The position numbers were made by a program, and so were the translations under genes. From Nitrospirota bacterium (GTDB taxonomy: Bacteria; Nitrospirota; UBA9217), in contig JALNZF010000018.1 in assembly GCA_023229435.1 (NCBI GenBank), positions 1 through 64,000 of the forward strand: a stretch of 64,000 nt of DNA, in the 5' to 3' direction. Positions 40,538-48,814 of the stretch are shown piece by piece. The notes under the pieces are model-generated. The model made no database searches and was not told the DNA's origin. It saw nothing but the letters and a program-made list of their open reading frames with translations. Within the stretch, counting starts at the first letter, position 1. Every line of letters begins with the position of its first letter.

Positions 40538-42419
40538 GCGGCTGGAAAACGTTAACGACCTTGATGCCCTGCGCCTGAAGCTTAAAAAGGAGCATCAAGA
40601 AAGCGATGCCCACCGGTTGCGCGTCTGCTGCGGTACCGCGTGCCAGGCCACGGGATCCTTAAAACTTATTGACCAATTCGAGAAGGAAGCGGCCCTGAAG
40701 CAGGAGAAGCTCGAGATCGTCAAGACCGGTTGCCAGGGATTTTGCCAGCGAGGTCCGGTGGTGGTCCAGGACCCGCAGGAGATCTTTTACCAGAAAGTGA
40801 AGGTGGATGACGTACCGACCCTCTTCTCTGATTCCGTGCTCCACGGCGTATCCTATCGCAAGAAACTTTACCGCGAGTTCCCGTTGTCCGATCCGAACGA
40901 GACGGTGGGCGATATTCCCTTTTACAAGAAGCAGAAACGCGTGGCGCTCCACCGGAACGGTGTCGTTGATCCCTGCAATATTTACGACGCGATCCGCGAG
41001 GACGGCTATACCGGCCTCGCCAAGGCGCTGACCGGGATGAAGCCCGACGAGGTCATCGATATCATGAAGAAGTCCGGTCTTCGCGGCCGCGGGGGAGCAG
41101 GCTTCCCGGCAGGTCTCAAGTGGGAGCATACGAAAAAATCCGGTGCCAAGATCAAGGCGGTGGTGTGCAACGGCGACGAAGGCGATCCCGGCGCGTTCAT
41201 GGACCGCTCGCTCATGGAAGGCGACCCTCATTCCGTGCTCGAGGGCATGCTTATCAACGCGTATGCCATTGGCGCGCAACACGGCTTTATCTACGTGCGG
41301 CATGAATATCCTCTTGCCGTGAAGAACCTCGGCGTTGCCATAACCCAGGCGAGGGCCATGGGCCTCCTGGGCAAGAACATCCTTGGCTTCGGGCTCGAGT
41401 TCGACATCGAGATCAAAGAAGGCGCGGGCGCGTTTGTCTGCGGTGAATCCACAGCGCTGGTCGCATCCCTTGAGGGCGAGCGCGGTATGCCGCGTCCCCG
41501 TCCCCCGCGCCTCTCCGAAGCAGCAGGCGGCCTTTGGAATATGCCTACTAACTTGAACAACGTTGAGACGTTTGCCAATGTTCCCACGATCATCACCAAG
41601 GGGCTCGATTACTACACGAAGATCGGCACTGAAAAATCAAAAGGGACCAAGGTCTTCGCCCTTACCGGTAAGATCAAGAACACGGGCCTTATCGAAGTTC
41701 CCATGGGCATCACGCTCCGAGAGATCATCTTCGATATCGGCGGCGGCATGTTGAACCCGGAAAGGCAGTTCAAGGCGGTACAGACCGGCGGACCCTCGGG
41801 CGGCTGCATCCCGGCCCAGTTCCTTGACATGCAAGTGGACTTCGACACCCTGGCGACGGTGGGCTCCATCATGGGCTCCGGCGGGATGGTGGTGCTGGAT
41901 GAAGACGACTGTATGGTGGACGTGGCCAAGTTCTTCCTGTCCTTTACCAAGAGCGAATCCTGCGGCAAGTGTCCGCCCTGCCGTATCGGCACCTGGCAGA
42001 TGTACGAACTTCTGGACAAGATCACCACCGGACGCGGGGAGCAGGGCGACATCGAGCGGCTTGAGAAAATGGGCAAGATGGTCGTTGCCGGATCGCTCTG
42101 CGGTCTCGGGAACAGCGCACCGAACCCGGTACTCTCGACGATCAAGTACTTTCGCGAAGAGTACGAAGAGCATGTGAACGACAAGTACTGCCGGGCCAAG
42201 CGTTGCCAGGGATTGGGGTCATACCGGATATTGCCCGAACACTGCATTCTCTGCGGTCTCTGCAAACAGGCCTGCGCCTTTGATGCCGTGGTGGAGCTTC
42301 GAGACAAGTTCTTTATCGACCAGGACTACTGTACCCGGTGCAAGGCCTGCTACAGTGTCTGTCCCACTGAGGCCATCATGATCGAGAAGAGGAGGGATCA
42401 TGTCGCAACAGGAAAATAA
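40521..42419 (+). CDS. NuoF/HydB-type NAD(P)-FMN subunit with extra Fe-S domains
   Basis: 632 residues, about 200 more than plain NuoF. In order: an N-terminal thioredoxin-like [2Fe-2S] domain ('CCGTACQATG', 'CQGFC'), the NADH/FMN core ('GRGGAGFPAGLKWEH', 'NGDEGDPGAFMDRS'), the SLBB region, the [4Fe-4S] 'ESCGKCPPCRIGT', and a C-terminal two-cluster ferredoxin ('CILCGLCKQAC', 'CTRCKACYSVCPTEA'). This is the layout of HydB in NADH-linked and electron-bifurcating hydrogenases. It overlaps neighbours on both sides (17 and 20 bases). It is the flavin site that would exchange electrons with NAD(P)H. Confidence 0.9.
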   Translation: MELTFKRLENVNDLDALRLKLKKEHQESDAHRLRVCCGTACQATGSLKLIDQFEKEAALKQEKLEIVKTGCQGFCQRGPVVVQDPQEIFYQKVKVDDVPTLFSDSVLHGVSYRKKLYREFPLSDPNETVGDIPFYKKQKRVALHRNGVVDPCNIYDAIREDGYTGLAKALTGMKPDEVIDIMKKSGLRGRGGAGFPAGLKWEHTKKSGAKIKAVVCNGDEGDPGAFMDRSLMEGDPHSVLEGMLINAYAIGAQHGFIYVRHEYPLAVKNLGVAITQARAMGLLGKNILGFGLEFDIEIKEGAGAFVCGESTALVASLEGERGMPRPRPPRLSEAAGGLWNMPTNLNNVETFANVPTIITKGLDYYTKIGTEKSKGTKVFALTGKIKNTGLIEVPMGITLREIIFDIGGGMLNPERQFKAVQTGGPSGGCIPAQFLDMQVDFDTLATVGSIMGSGGMVVLDEDDCMVDVAKFFLSFTKSESCGKCPPCRIGTWQMYELLDKITTGRGEQGDIERLEKMGKMVVAGSLCGLGNSAPNPVLSTIKYFREEYEEHVNDKYCRAKRCQGLGSYRILPEHCILCGLCKQACAFDAVVELRDKFFIDQDYCTRCKACYSVCPTEAIMIEKRRDHVATGK

Positions 42420-43080
42420 ATGCCCGGTCAATGCCACGCGGCGGAAGTTGACGTTTTTCTATAATGACGATTCCAAGGACGGCATGTGCTCAAAGTGCCA
42501 TCCCTGCAAGCTCGGTATTTTTGACGCGATCAAGATCCTCGAAGCGATCCAGACCGGGAAGGGCGAGGAAAAGCACGTTGCCCAGCTCAAACGTATTGCC
42601 GTCGAAGTGAAAGACGGCGGTATGTGCAAGAAAGGCAAGGACCATGCCGACATCCTGGCGGCTTTTCTTGCCAACAACGCCAATGACCTCGATCGGCATA
42701 TTAAGGGTGTCTGTACCTATCACGAGTGCAAGCAGCTCACCCGATACGAGATCAATGCCGCGTTGTGCACCATGTGCGACAAATGCCGCGAGGTGTGCAA
42801 GGACAATGCGATCGAGGGCCAGAAGCTGCAACCGTATAAAGGCGGATTCACCCCTTTCCGCATCCGGCAGCAGCGCTGCACTCACTGCGGCGAATGCATC
42901 AAGGTCTGTCCCGAGAAGGCGGTCGTGATCATCGAAAAGGACCGCGAGGCGGGAACCGCGGAGCCGGTGCGGACACTGGTCTGTACCTGCGATGTTCGTT
43001 CAAAGGCGCTCGGTGGTTTGCCGTCCTGTTCTCTTCATGGGAATATGCCGACAGAAGAGGCCGTGGCGGTAAGTAAGTAA
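42400..43080 (+). CDS. Iron-sulfur protein: detached NuoF C-terminal-like domain plus 2x[4Fe-4S] ferredoxin
   Basis: 226 residues. Residues about 28-110 ('MCSKCHPCKLGIFDAIKILE', then 'GGMCKKGKD') align by eye with the [4Fe-4S] domain at the end of NuoF ('SCGKCPPCRIGTWQMYELLD', 'AGSLCGLGN'). There is no flavin or NADH part. A ferredoxin with 'CTMCDKCREVC' and 'CTHCGECIKVC' follows. The C-terminal 'VCTCDVRSK' adds more Cys. It is probably an electron carrier bridging the flavin subunit and the next subunit or CooS. I know no standard name. Confidence 0.75.
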   Translation: MSQQENKCPVNATRRKLTFFYNDDSKDGMCSKCHPCKLGIFDAIKILEAIQTGKGEEKHVAQLKRIAVEVKDGGMCKKGKDHADILAAFLANNANDLDRHIKGVCTYHECKQLTRYEINAALCTMCDKCREVCKDNAIEGQKLQPYKGGFTPFRIRQQRCTHCGECIKVCPEKAVVIIEKDREAGTAEPVRTLVCTCDVRSKALGGLPSCSLHGNMPTEEAVAVSK

Positions 43081-43087
43081 GGATCAA

Positions 43088-43216
43088 GCACCAATACACA
43101 AGCACCAAATGACAAATATACTCCAAATAGCCAAATTTAAAGCTCCAAATTGTTTGATCATTGAGATTTGGTCATTGATGATTATTTGAGATTTGTAATT
43201 TGAAATTTGTGATTTT
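43088..43216. repeat. Heptad-periodic inverted element (CCAAATT type)
   Basis: A-rich units (CACCAAA, TGACAAA, CCAAATT) from 43088 are answered by GAGATTT, GTAATTT, GAAATTT, GTGATTT (to 43216). It lies eight bases after a stop and inside the operon, just before the next ribosome site. Confidence 0.75.
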
Positions 43217-43231
43217 ACTGTGGAGGCTGAG

Positions 43232-45394
43232 ATGACGACCAAGATGGTGAACATGGAATTTGACGGCAAGGCCGTGTCGGTTCCCGAAGGTATGACCCTC
43301 GTGGACGCAGCGGCGACCGTAGGGATCCATATCCCGAACCTGTGCCATATCAAGGAACTCAGGGGCGTAGGCGCGTGCCGCATGTGCATGGTGGAGATCG
43401 AGGGCATGAAGACGCCGGTCACCGGTTGCACCACCAGGACCAAGGAAGGGATGAAGGTCCAGACCAGCACTCCCAAGGTTGAGGAGATCAGAAAATTCGT
43501 GACCGACCTGGTGCTGTCCTTCCACCCCCTGGATTGCATGACCTGCCCCAAGGCAGGCACCTGCGATCTCCAGCGCTATGCCGCGGACCTGAAAATCCAG
43601 GAATCGTCATTCGGCAGGAAGAGCTTTAATTACCCGTTGAACGACCGAAGCCCCTTCATCACCATCGACAACAACTACTGCATTCTCTGCGGCCGGTGCG
43701 TCCGGGTCTGCAAGGAGCAGGGCACGAACGTGCTCGACTTCATGGGCCGTGGCATCATGACCAAAGTGTCGACTGCGTTGGATAAGCCGCTGCACGAGTC
43801 AGGCTGCACCTTCTGCGGATCCTGCGTGGACGCCTGTCCCGTGAACACCATCATGGAGCGGGACCGCTGGCAGCACGGCAGGGAGTGGGACCTCGAAAAG
43901 CACGAAACGGTATGCACCGCCTGCGGATCCGCATGCAGCGTGATCACGAGCAGCAAGAACGGCAAGATCGTGAAGGTGAATGCGAAAGAGGACAACGGCT
44001 ACATCTGCGCGATCGGCCGTTTTGGGTTCGATTCTTTAAAAGCGGCAAATCGCATCATGACACCTATGAAGAAGCAGGGTGGAAAACTTGTTCCCACCTC
44101 CTGGGAAGATGCAGCCAAGATCGCGGCTGCCGCTCTCAAGAAGGCAGGCGCAAATGCCGGGTTCATCGTTGCCGGTTCGCTCACCAACGAGGAGGCATAT
44201 GCTGTTCAGGAACTTGCCCGCGAAGTTGCGGGGAGCCCGAATATCGATACACCGGCTTCCGTATACGCAGGCGGCCTGATTTCGGCCCTTCGTGCGGTCT
44301 ACGGTGACGCGGGCAGCGCCATCGCGTCCCAGGCTGATCTCAAATCCGCTGACGTGGTCGTGGTGATCGGCGCCGACCCGTCGCAGAAGAAACAATCCCT
44401 CCAGGAAGCGGAGGTCATGATCCGGAGAAGGGCCCAGGCAGGAGCAAAGATCATTGTGGTGAACCCGGGGAAGATCGAGCTCGCCGGTCATCAGAATGCC
44501 ATTCATCTTCAGCTCAAGGAAGGGACCGACACGGTCCTTCTCGCGGGGCTTATGAGCGCCGCGATCGCGGAGGGAGCAACGTTCCCGGCAAAAGGGTTTG
44601 ATGCCATGAAAAAATCGCTCCTCAGCGTCGACAGTGCCGCGTCTACGTCGGGTGTTTCAGCTGAACTGCTCACGAATGCGGGCAAGGTGCTTGCCGCGGC
44701 AAAAGCGGCGGTCGTTATCATCGGTACCGGCATCTCGTCGAACGAAGACGCTTCGCTCCAGGCCTTGAACCTCGCGCTCCTGAAAAATGCAGGGGTGTTG
44801 CCGCTTATGGTTGAAGCGAACGCCCTGGGAGTGATGCAGATGGGTTGCGTGCCTGACAGGGGTCCCGGCGCGGCCAAGGTGAAAAAATTTGGCAAGGGAT
44901 ATCGTGAAATGAGGTCCGGCATGAAAGTGCTGTTTGTTGCCGGAAATGTGGGTGATACTGATTTCAAATCCGACATGATCATTGTGCAGGCAAGCCATAT
45001 GACACCGCTTGCGGCAAAAGCGGATCTGGTGCTTCCCATGACCGCTCTCTATGAGAGGCAGGGGACGGTCATGGATACCTATGGTATGGTCAAGACCGTT
45101 GCCCAGGCACAGCATCCTGCGGGCGAGGCAAAGGATGGTCTGGAGATCGCTGCCGAGATCTCGGCGGCAATGAGCAAGACAAAGGCCTTCAAGGCAAAAG
45201 ATATCACTGCTGCAGTCAAGAAAGTGAAGGCAGGGAAGATCGGGGCCGGGTCCTTCAAGCCGGTGGCTGCAAAGGCCGCTCAACCGAATGCCCTATACGC
45301 CTCTGTGCTTATCATGGCCATGAACCAGGGCCTGCTGGCAGGTTCCGGCGTGTCCAAGGTGCTGCTGGTCAAACAGCCGGTACTTCAGAAATAG
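43232..45394 (+). CDS. NuoG-like iron-sulfur subunit of the CO dehydrogenase cluster
   Basis: 720 residues from ATG 43232 (GGAGG ahead; a GTG at 43220 is less likely). N-terminal [2Fe-2S] ('GACRMCMVEI'), His-Cys3 'HPLDCMTCPKAGTC', two-cluster ferredoxin ('CILCGRCVRVC', 'CTFCGSCVDAC'), then 'CTACGSAC' and a molybdopterin-fold domain. No catalytic Cys or Sec is present in the FDH position, so it is probably a wire, not a formate dehydrogenase. It is a paralogue of the protein at 3155, though the C-terminal half has diverged. It likely carries electrons between CooS and the flavin subunit. Confidence 0.85.
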   Translation: MTTKMVNMEFDGKAVSVPEGMTLVDAAATVGIHIPNLCHIKELRGVGACRMCMVEIEGMKTPVTGCTTRTKEGMKVQTSTPKVEEIRKFVTDLVLSFHPLDCMTCPKAGTCDLQRYAADLKIQESSFGRKSFNYPLNDRSPFITIDNNYCILCGRCVRVCKEQGTNVLDFMGRGIMTKVSTALDKPLHESGCTFCGSCVDACPVNTIMERDRWQHGREWDLEKHETVCTACGSACSVITSSKNGKIVKVNAKEDNGYICAIGRFGFDSLKAANRIMTPMKKQGGKLVPTSWEDAAKIAAAALKKAGANAGFIVAGSLTNEEAYAVQELAREVAGSPNIDTPASVYAGGLISALRAVYGDAGSAIASQADLKSADVVVVIGADPSQKKQSLQEAEVMIRRRAQAGAKIIVVNPGKIELAGHQNAIHLQLKEGTDTVLLAGLMSAAIAEGATFPAKGFDAMKKSLLSVDSAASTSGVSAELLTNAGKVLAAAKAAVVIIGTGISSNEDASLQALNLALLKNAGVLPLMVEANALGVMQMGCVPDRGPGAAKVKKFGKGYREMRSGMKVLFVAGNVGDTDFKSDMIIVQASHMTPLAAKADLVLPMTALYERQGTVMDTYGMVKTVAQAQHPAGEAKDGLEIAAEISAAMSKTKAFKAKDITAAVKKVKAGKIGAGSFKPVAAKAAQPNALYASVLIMAMNQGLLAGSGVSKVLLVKQPVLQK

Positions 45395-45472
45395 GCAGGG
45401 GTTTGGGTACCAAGACGACCTTCTTCTGCAATTTTGCGGATGCAACGTGCGGTGGTTTTATTCTTTGTTCTG

Positions 45473-45478
45473 TATAAT
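45473..45478 (+). promoter_or_regulatory. Possible -10 box for cooS with no matching -35
   Basis: TATAAT at 45473-45478 lies in the 142-base gap before cooS, but the -35 position (CGGTGG region) is poor. A separate, activator-dependent cooS promoter is possible; read-through from upstream is the alternative. Confidence 0.35.
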
Positions 45479-45536
45479 GCACAGGCTTAAAACAGGGGAT
45501 GCTTAGTTTCCTTCAGGAAAGGAGTTTTGAAACATC

Positions 45537-47516
45537 ATGAGAGAAGACCAGAAATCAGTTGACCCGGCTGCCCAAGCCCTGCTGAAGGTCGCGGGGTTGA
45601 AAAAAATAGAGACCTCGTTCGAGCGGGCGGAAAAGCTCAAGCCGTGTCCCATCGGACACCAGGGAGCCTGCTGCAAGATGTGCCACATGGGACCCTGCCG
45701 TCTGGTTGGCAAGGAAGATGAGGCCGTGGGTATCTGCGGAGCGTCCCTGCCGGTCGTGACGGCGAGAAACTTTGCGCGCATGGTGGCCGGAGGCACTGCG
45801 GCGCATTCGGACCATGCGAGAGACCTGGCCAACACCCTGCTGGCGGTTGGGCGGGGCGAGGCAAAGGATTTTCAGATCAAGGACGTTCGCAAGCTGAACC
45901 GTGTTGCCGGATATCTCGGGATTAACGTGGAAGGTAAGTCCGTGAACGAAGTGGCCGAGAAGGTTGCTCTCAAGTTTCTTGATCAGTTCGGCCAGCAGCG
46001 GGGAGAACTCGCCTATCTGTCCCGTGCACCCAAGAAGCGGCAGGAGATATGGAAAAAGCTCGGCATTGCTCCGCGCGCTATCGACCGCGAAGTCGTGGAA
46101 ATGATGCACCGGACCACCATGGGAGTTGATCAGGAAGTGAACAACATCATGCTCGGGGCTATGCGCACGGCGCTCGCGGACGGCTGGGGCGGTTCCATGA
46201 TGGGTACGGATATCTCCGACATCCTGTTCGGCACTCCAATGCCGGTCAAGGCAAAGGCCGGTCTTGATGTGTTCAGGGAAGATTATGTGAATCTTGTGGT
46301 ACACGGTCATGAGCCGTCATTTGCCGAGATGCTGGTTGTCGCTGTAGACGATCCCGAGATCTTATCTTATGCCAAGTCCAAGGGCGCTAAAGGCGTGAAC
46401 CTCGTGGGCATGTGCTGTACAGCGAACGAGATCCTGGTCCGCCACGGCATCTCCACTGCCGGCGGATTCCTGCAGCAGGAGCTTGGTCTCCTGACCGGGA
46501 TGGTTGAGGCCATGGTCGTGGATGTGCAGTGTATCATGCCTGCCATCGGAGAACTTTCAAAGAAGTTCCATACCAAGGTCATCACGACAACGAATAAAGG
46601 TAAAATGAAGGATGCCATTCACATTGAATACGATGAGCATCATGCCTTGGATCTTGCGAAGAAGGTTGTCCGAATCGCAATCGATAACTTTCAGAACCGT
46701 AAAAAGGAAGATGTTTCACGGGCCAATGTCAAAACAGCCGACATGATCGCCGGGTTCTCTGACGAGTACATCGAGTACATGCAGGGCGGATTGTACCGTG
46801 CCTCCTATCGACCTCTGAATGATGCCATTATCGCCGGCCGCATCCGCGGTATCGTCGCTATTGCGGGCTGTAATAATCCGAGGATTTGCCAGGACAGCAT
46901 CCATAATTTTCTCACCCGAGAATTGATCAAGAACGACATACTCGTTGTTCAGACGGGGTGCTCGGCCCATGCGTCGGCCAAGGCGGGCTACATGACGCCG
47001 GAGATGGCGCTTGAGAATGCAGGCCTCGGTCTTCGAGAGGTTTGCGAGGCCATTGGTATCCCGCCGGTGCTCCATTTGGGCTCCTGTGTGGACAACTCCC
47101 GCATTTTGACCATTGCGTCGAAGATCGCGGAAGAGGGAGGTCTCGGAGATGACCTCGGCGGCCTGCCGGCGGTCGGGATCGGACCCGAGTGGATGAGCGA
47201 GAAGGCCATCGCCATCGGGACTTACTTCGTTGCTTCCGGTGTGCCGATCATCTTTGGGGCGGGTTCTCCGGTCAAGGCGAGCAAGACGCTCACCGACATT
47301 ATGGAAAACAAGTGGTGGGACATGGTGAGTGCAGGGTTCTACTTTGAAGAAGATCCGGGCAAGATGCTCGAACTGGCGCTGAAGCTCATCGATACAGCCA
47401 GAGAAAAGCTCAAGATCCGCAAGTACGAGTCCGGCAGGTTCGGCACCGAGCGCGTGCTTATGGATATGGCGGCACGGCGTGGTACCTTCGCTACACCGCA
47501 CGGTGTGGATGTATAA
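45537..47516 (+). CDS. cooS: Anaerobic carbon-monoxide dehydrogenase catalytic subunit (Ni-Fe-S)
   Basis: 659 residues, the normal CooS length. The B/D-cluster cysteines cluster at 37-54 in 'KPCPIGHQGACCKMCHMGPC'. The C-cluster region includes 'VGMCCTANEILVRHGI', 'IAGCNNPRICQD', 'QTGCSAHASAKAGYM', 'HLGSCVDNSRI' and the late 'GAGSPV'. It oxidises CO to CO2 with water, or the reverse, in the cytoplasm. AAAGGAG lies ahead of the ATG. Unusually it follows NuoE/F/G-like genes, not cooF, and no cooC or acs genes are in the window. A terminator follows directly. Confidence 0.95.
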   Translation: MREDQKSVDPAAQALLKVAGLKKIETSFERAEKLKPCPIGHQGACCKMCHMGPCRLVGKEDEAVGICGASLPVVTARNFARMVAGGTAAHSDHARDLANTLLAVGRGEAKDFQIKDVRKLNRVAGYLGINVEGKSVNEVAEKVALKFLDQFGQQRGELAYLSRAPKKRQEIWKKLGIAPRAIDREVVEMMHRTTMGVDQEVNNIMLGAMRTALADGWGGSMMGTDISDILFGTPMPVKAKAGLDVFREDYVNLVVHGHEPSFAEMLVVAVDDPEILSYAKSKGAKGVNLVGMCCTANEILVRHGISTAGGFLQQELGLLTGMVEAMVVDVQCIMPAIGELSKKFHTKVITTTNKGKMKDAIHIEYDEHHALDLAKKVVRIAIDNFQNRKKEDVSRANVKTADMIAGFSDEYIEYMQGGLYRASYRPLNDAIIAGRIRGIVAIAGCNNPRICQDSIHNFLTRELIKNDILVVQTGCSAHASAKAGYMTPEMALENAGLGLREVCEAIGIPPVLHLGSCVDNSRILTIASKIAEEGGLGDDLGGLPAVGIGPEWMSEKAIAIGTYFVASGVPIIFGAGSPVKASKTLTDIMENKWWDMVSAGFYFEEDPGKMLELALKLIDTAREKLKIRKYESGRFGTERVLMDMAARRGTFATPHGVDV

Positions 47517-47540
47517 GATTTACCATCAGGACACTCTAGA

Positions 47541-47571
47541 GGAGAGGCCGAGGAGGCCTCTCCTTTTTTAT
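47541..47571 (+). terminator. Rho-independent terminator after cooS
   Basis: GGAGAGGCC-GAGG-AGGCCTCTCC followed by TTTTTTATT. It ends the CO dehydrogenase transcript. Confidence 0.88.
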
Positions 47572-47574
47572 TGT

Positions 47575-47732
47575 AACTTCTCAGATTGGCCGCAGAACGC
47601 AAAGAACTCAAAGAAAGAACCTGAAACCATGCATTTCAGCTTTAATCCTCTCTGCGATCCTTGCTGCTTCTCTAAGTGGCCGGTTCATTATTTAGGCCAT
47701 TCGCGGCTAACAGATTTTGACCTGAGCAGATA
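47575..47732. mobile_element. 160-base repeat element, copy 2 (inverted relative to 22109)
   Basis: It begins AACTTCTCAG (47575-47584) and ends GACCTGAGCAGATA. Read in reverse it matches 22109-22268 over most of its length ('TTAGGCCATTCGCGGCTAA', 'GCTTCTCTAAGTGGCCGGTT'). It contains nonamer units CCGCAGAAC/GCAAAGAAC/TCAAAGAAA. No gene is present between the terminator and 47788. Confidence 0.8.
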
Positions 47733-47787
47733 CTTTTTATTTATCTGCGAGGGTAAGAAGAGCTCAGGCAGGGCGAGAGGATAAACC

Positions 47788-48405
47788 ATGTATCGCGGCG
47801 AGAGGCTGAATAGTATCACCCATCTGCTGGGATCCGTACTTGCGCTTATTGGCCTCATTTTTCTGGTGGTTCGGGCAGCTCTTGCCGGCGATCCCTGGAA
47901 GATTGTCAGTTTCAGTATATTCGGTGCAACGCTCGTGGTGCTGTATACCTCTTCTGCGCTCTACCACAGTATCCAGGGAGCATCAAAGAGGTTATTCCAA
48001 AAATTCGATCACATCGCAATTTACCTGCTCATAGCCGGAAGCTATACGCCTTTTACCCTCGTTACCCTGCGCGGCGCCTGGGGCTGGTCTCTGTTCGGTG
48101 TGGTCTGGGGGCTTGCCGTGATAGGTATTCTTCAAGACCTCCTGTTTGTGAAACGGAAAGGCATCCTCTCAGTGGTAATTTACCTGCTGATGGGCTGGAT
48201 CGCAATGGTCGCTTTTCGCCCGCTCTCTCTCGCACTTTCAGGTGCGGGCATGACCTGGCTGGTTACCGGGGGACTGTTCTATACCATAGGGGTTATCTTC
48301 TATGCCCTGGACAAAAAACTTGTTTACAGCCATGGGATATGGCATCTCTTTGTGCTGGCTGGCAGCGCGTGCCACTATTTCACGATTTATCTGTACGTCG
48401 AATAA
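47788..48405 (+). CDS. Hemolysin III / PAQR family membrane protein
   Basis: 205 residues with seven hydrophobic segments. The family residues are 'SALYHSIQGASKRLFQKFDH', 'LLIAGSYTPFTLV', and the C-terminal 'YSHGIWHLFVLAGSACHYF'; the His and Asp residues form the predicted metal-hydrolase site. Bacterial members (YqfA/TrhA) affect membrane lipid homeostasis. It stands alone between the cooS terminator and the pil cluster. Confidence 0.85.
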   Translation: MYRGERLNSITHLLGSVLALIGLIFLVVRAALAGDPWKIVSFSIFGATLVVLYTSSALYHSIQGASKRLFQKFDHIAIYLLIAGSYTPFTLVTLRGAWGWSLFGVVWGLAVIGILQDLLFVKRKGILSVVIYLLMGWIAMVAFRPLSLALSGAGMTWLVTGGLFYTIGVIFYALDKKLVYSHGIWHLFVLAGSACHYFTIYLYVE

Positions 48406-48503
48406 AAACGTTCGTCCGCTTGTCCCACATCTAGTGTTTTCCTCTTTATCTCGGCACAATATCTCGTACCTTGTTGCCAGTTTAAAAAAAAGATAAAAAA
48501 AAC

Positions 48504-48531
48504 TTGACAATTACTTTTTTTTGAGTATCAT
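48504..48531 (+). promoter_or_regulatory. Promoter of the MerR-like / pil cluster
   Basis: TTGACA (48504-48509), 16 bases, TATCAT (48526-48531), in an AT-rich region about 53 bases upstream of the small regulator. Confidence 0.65.
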
Positions 48532-48583
48532 CATAACTATACTTACTATAACTATTCGTAGTGAACTAACCAGTGAGGGTACC

Positions 48584-48784
48584 ATGGCCGCCCGCAAAAG
48601 AGCGAAAAAGTATAAAACTAGCGAGATCTGCAGCCGGTTCGATATCTCTCGGGCTACACTTTTTCGATGGGAGAGCGACGGGTTGCTGTCAGGGGTAGAT
48701 CGTGACTGGCGGGGCTGGAGAGTCTATAGCGAGACCAACCTGCGGGCTATCGAAAAGATCATGAAGAACAAGAGCGCCGGTTGA
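48584..48784 (+). CDS. Small MerR-type helix-turn-helix protein
   Basis: 66 residues from ATG 48584 (GAGGGT ahead). 'YKTSEICSRFDISRATLFRW' and 'ESDGLLSGVDRDWRGWRVYS' form the winged helix of MerR-family regulators. There is no dimerisation coiled coil or effector domain, so it may act alone or be an excisionase-like DNA binder. It precedes pilM by 30 bases and is probably in the same transcript, making control of the pil operon plausible. Confidence 0.75.
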   Translation: MAARKRAKKYKTSEICSRFDISRATLFRWESDGLLSGVDRDWRGWRVYSETNLRAIEKIMKNKSAG

Positions 48785-48814
48785 TAAGACGTATCGTCTG
48801 TTTGTGGAGCGATA

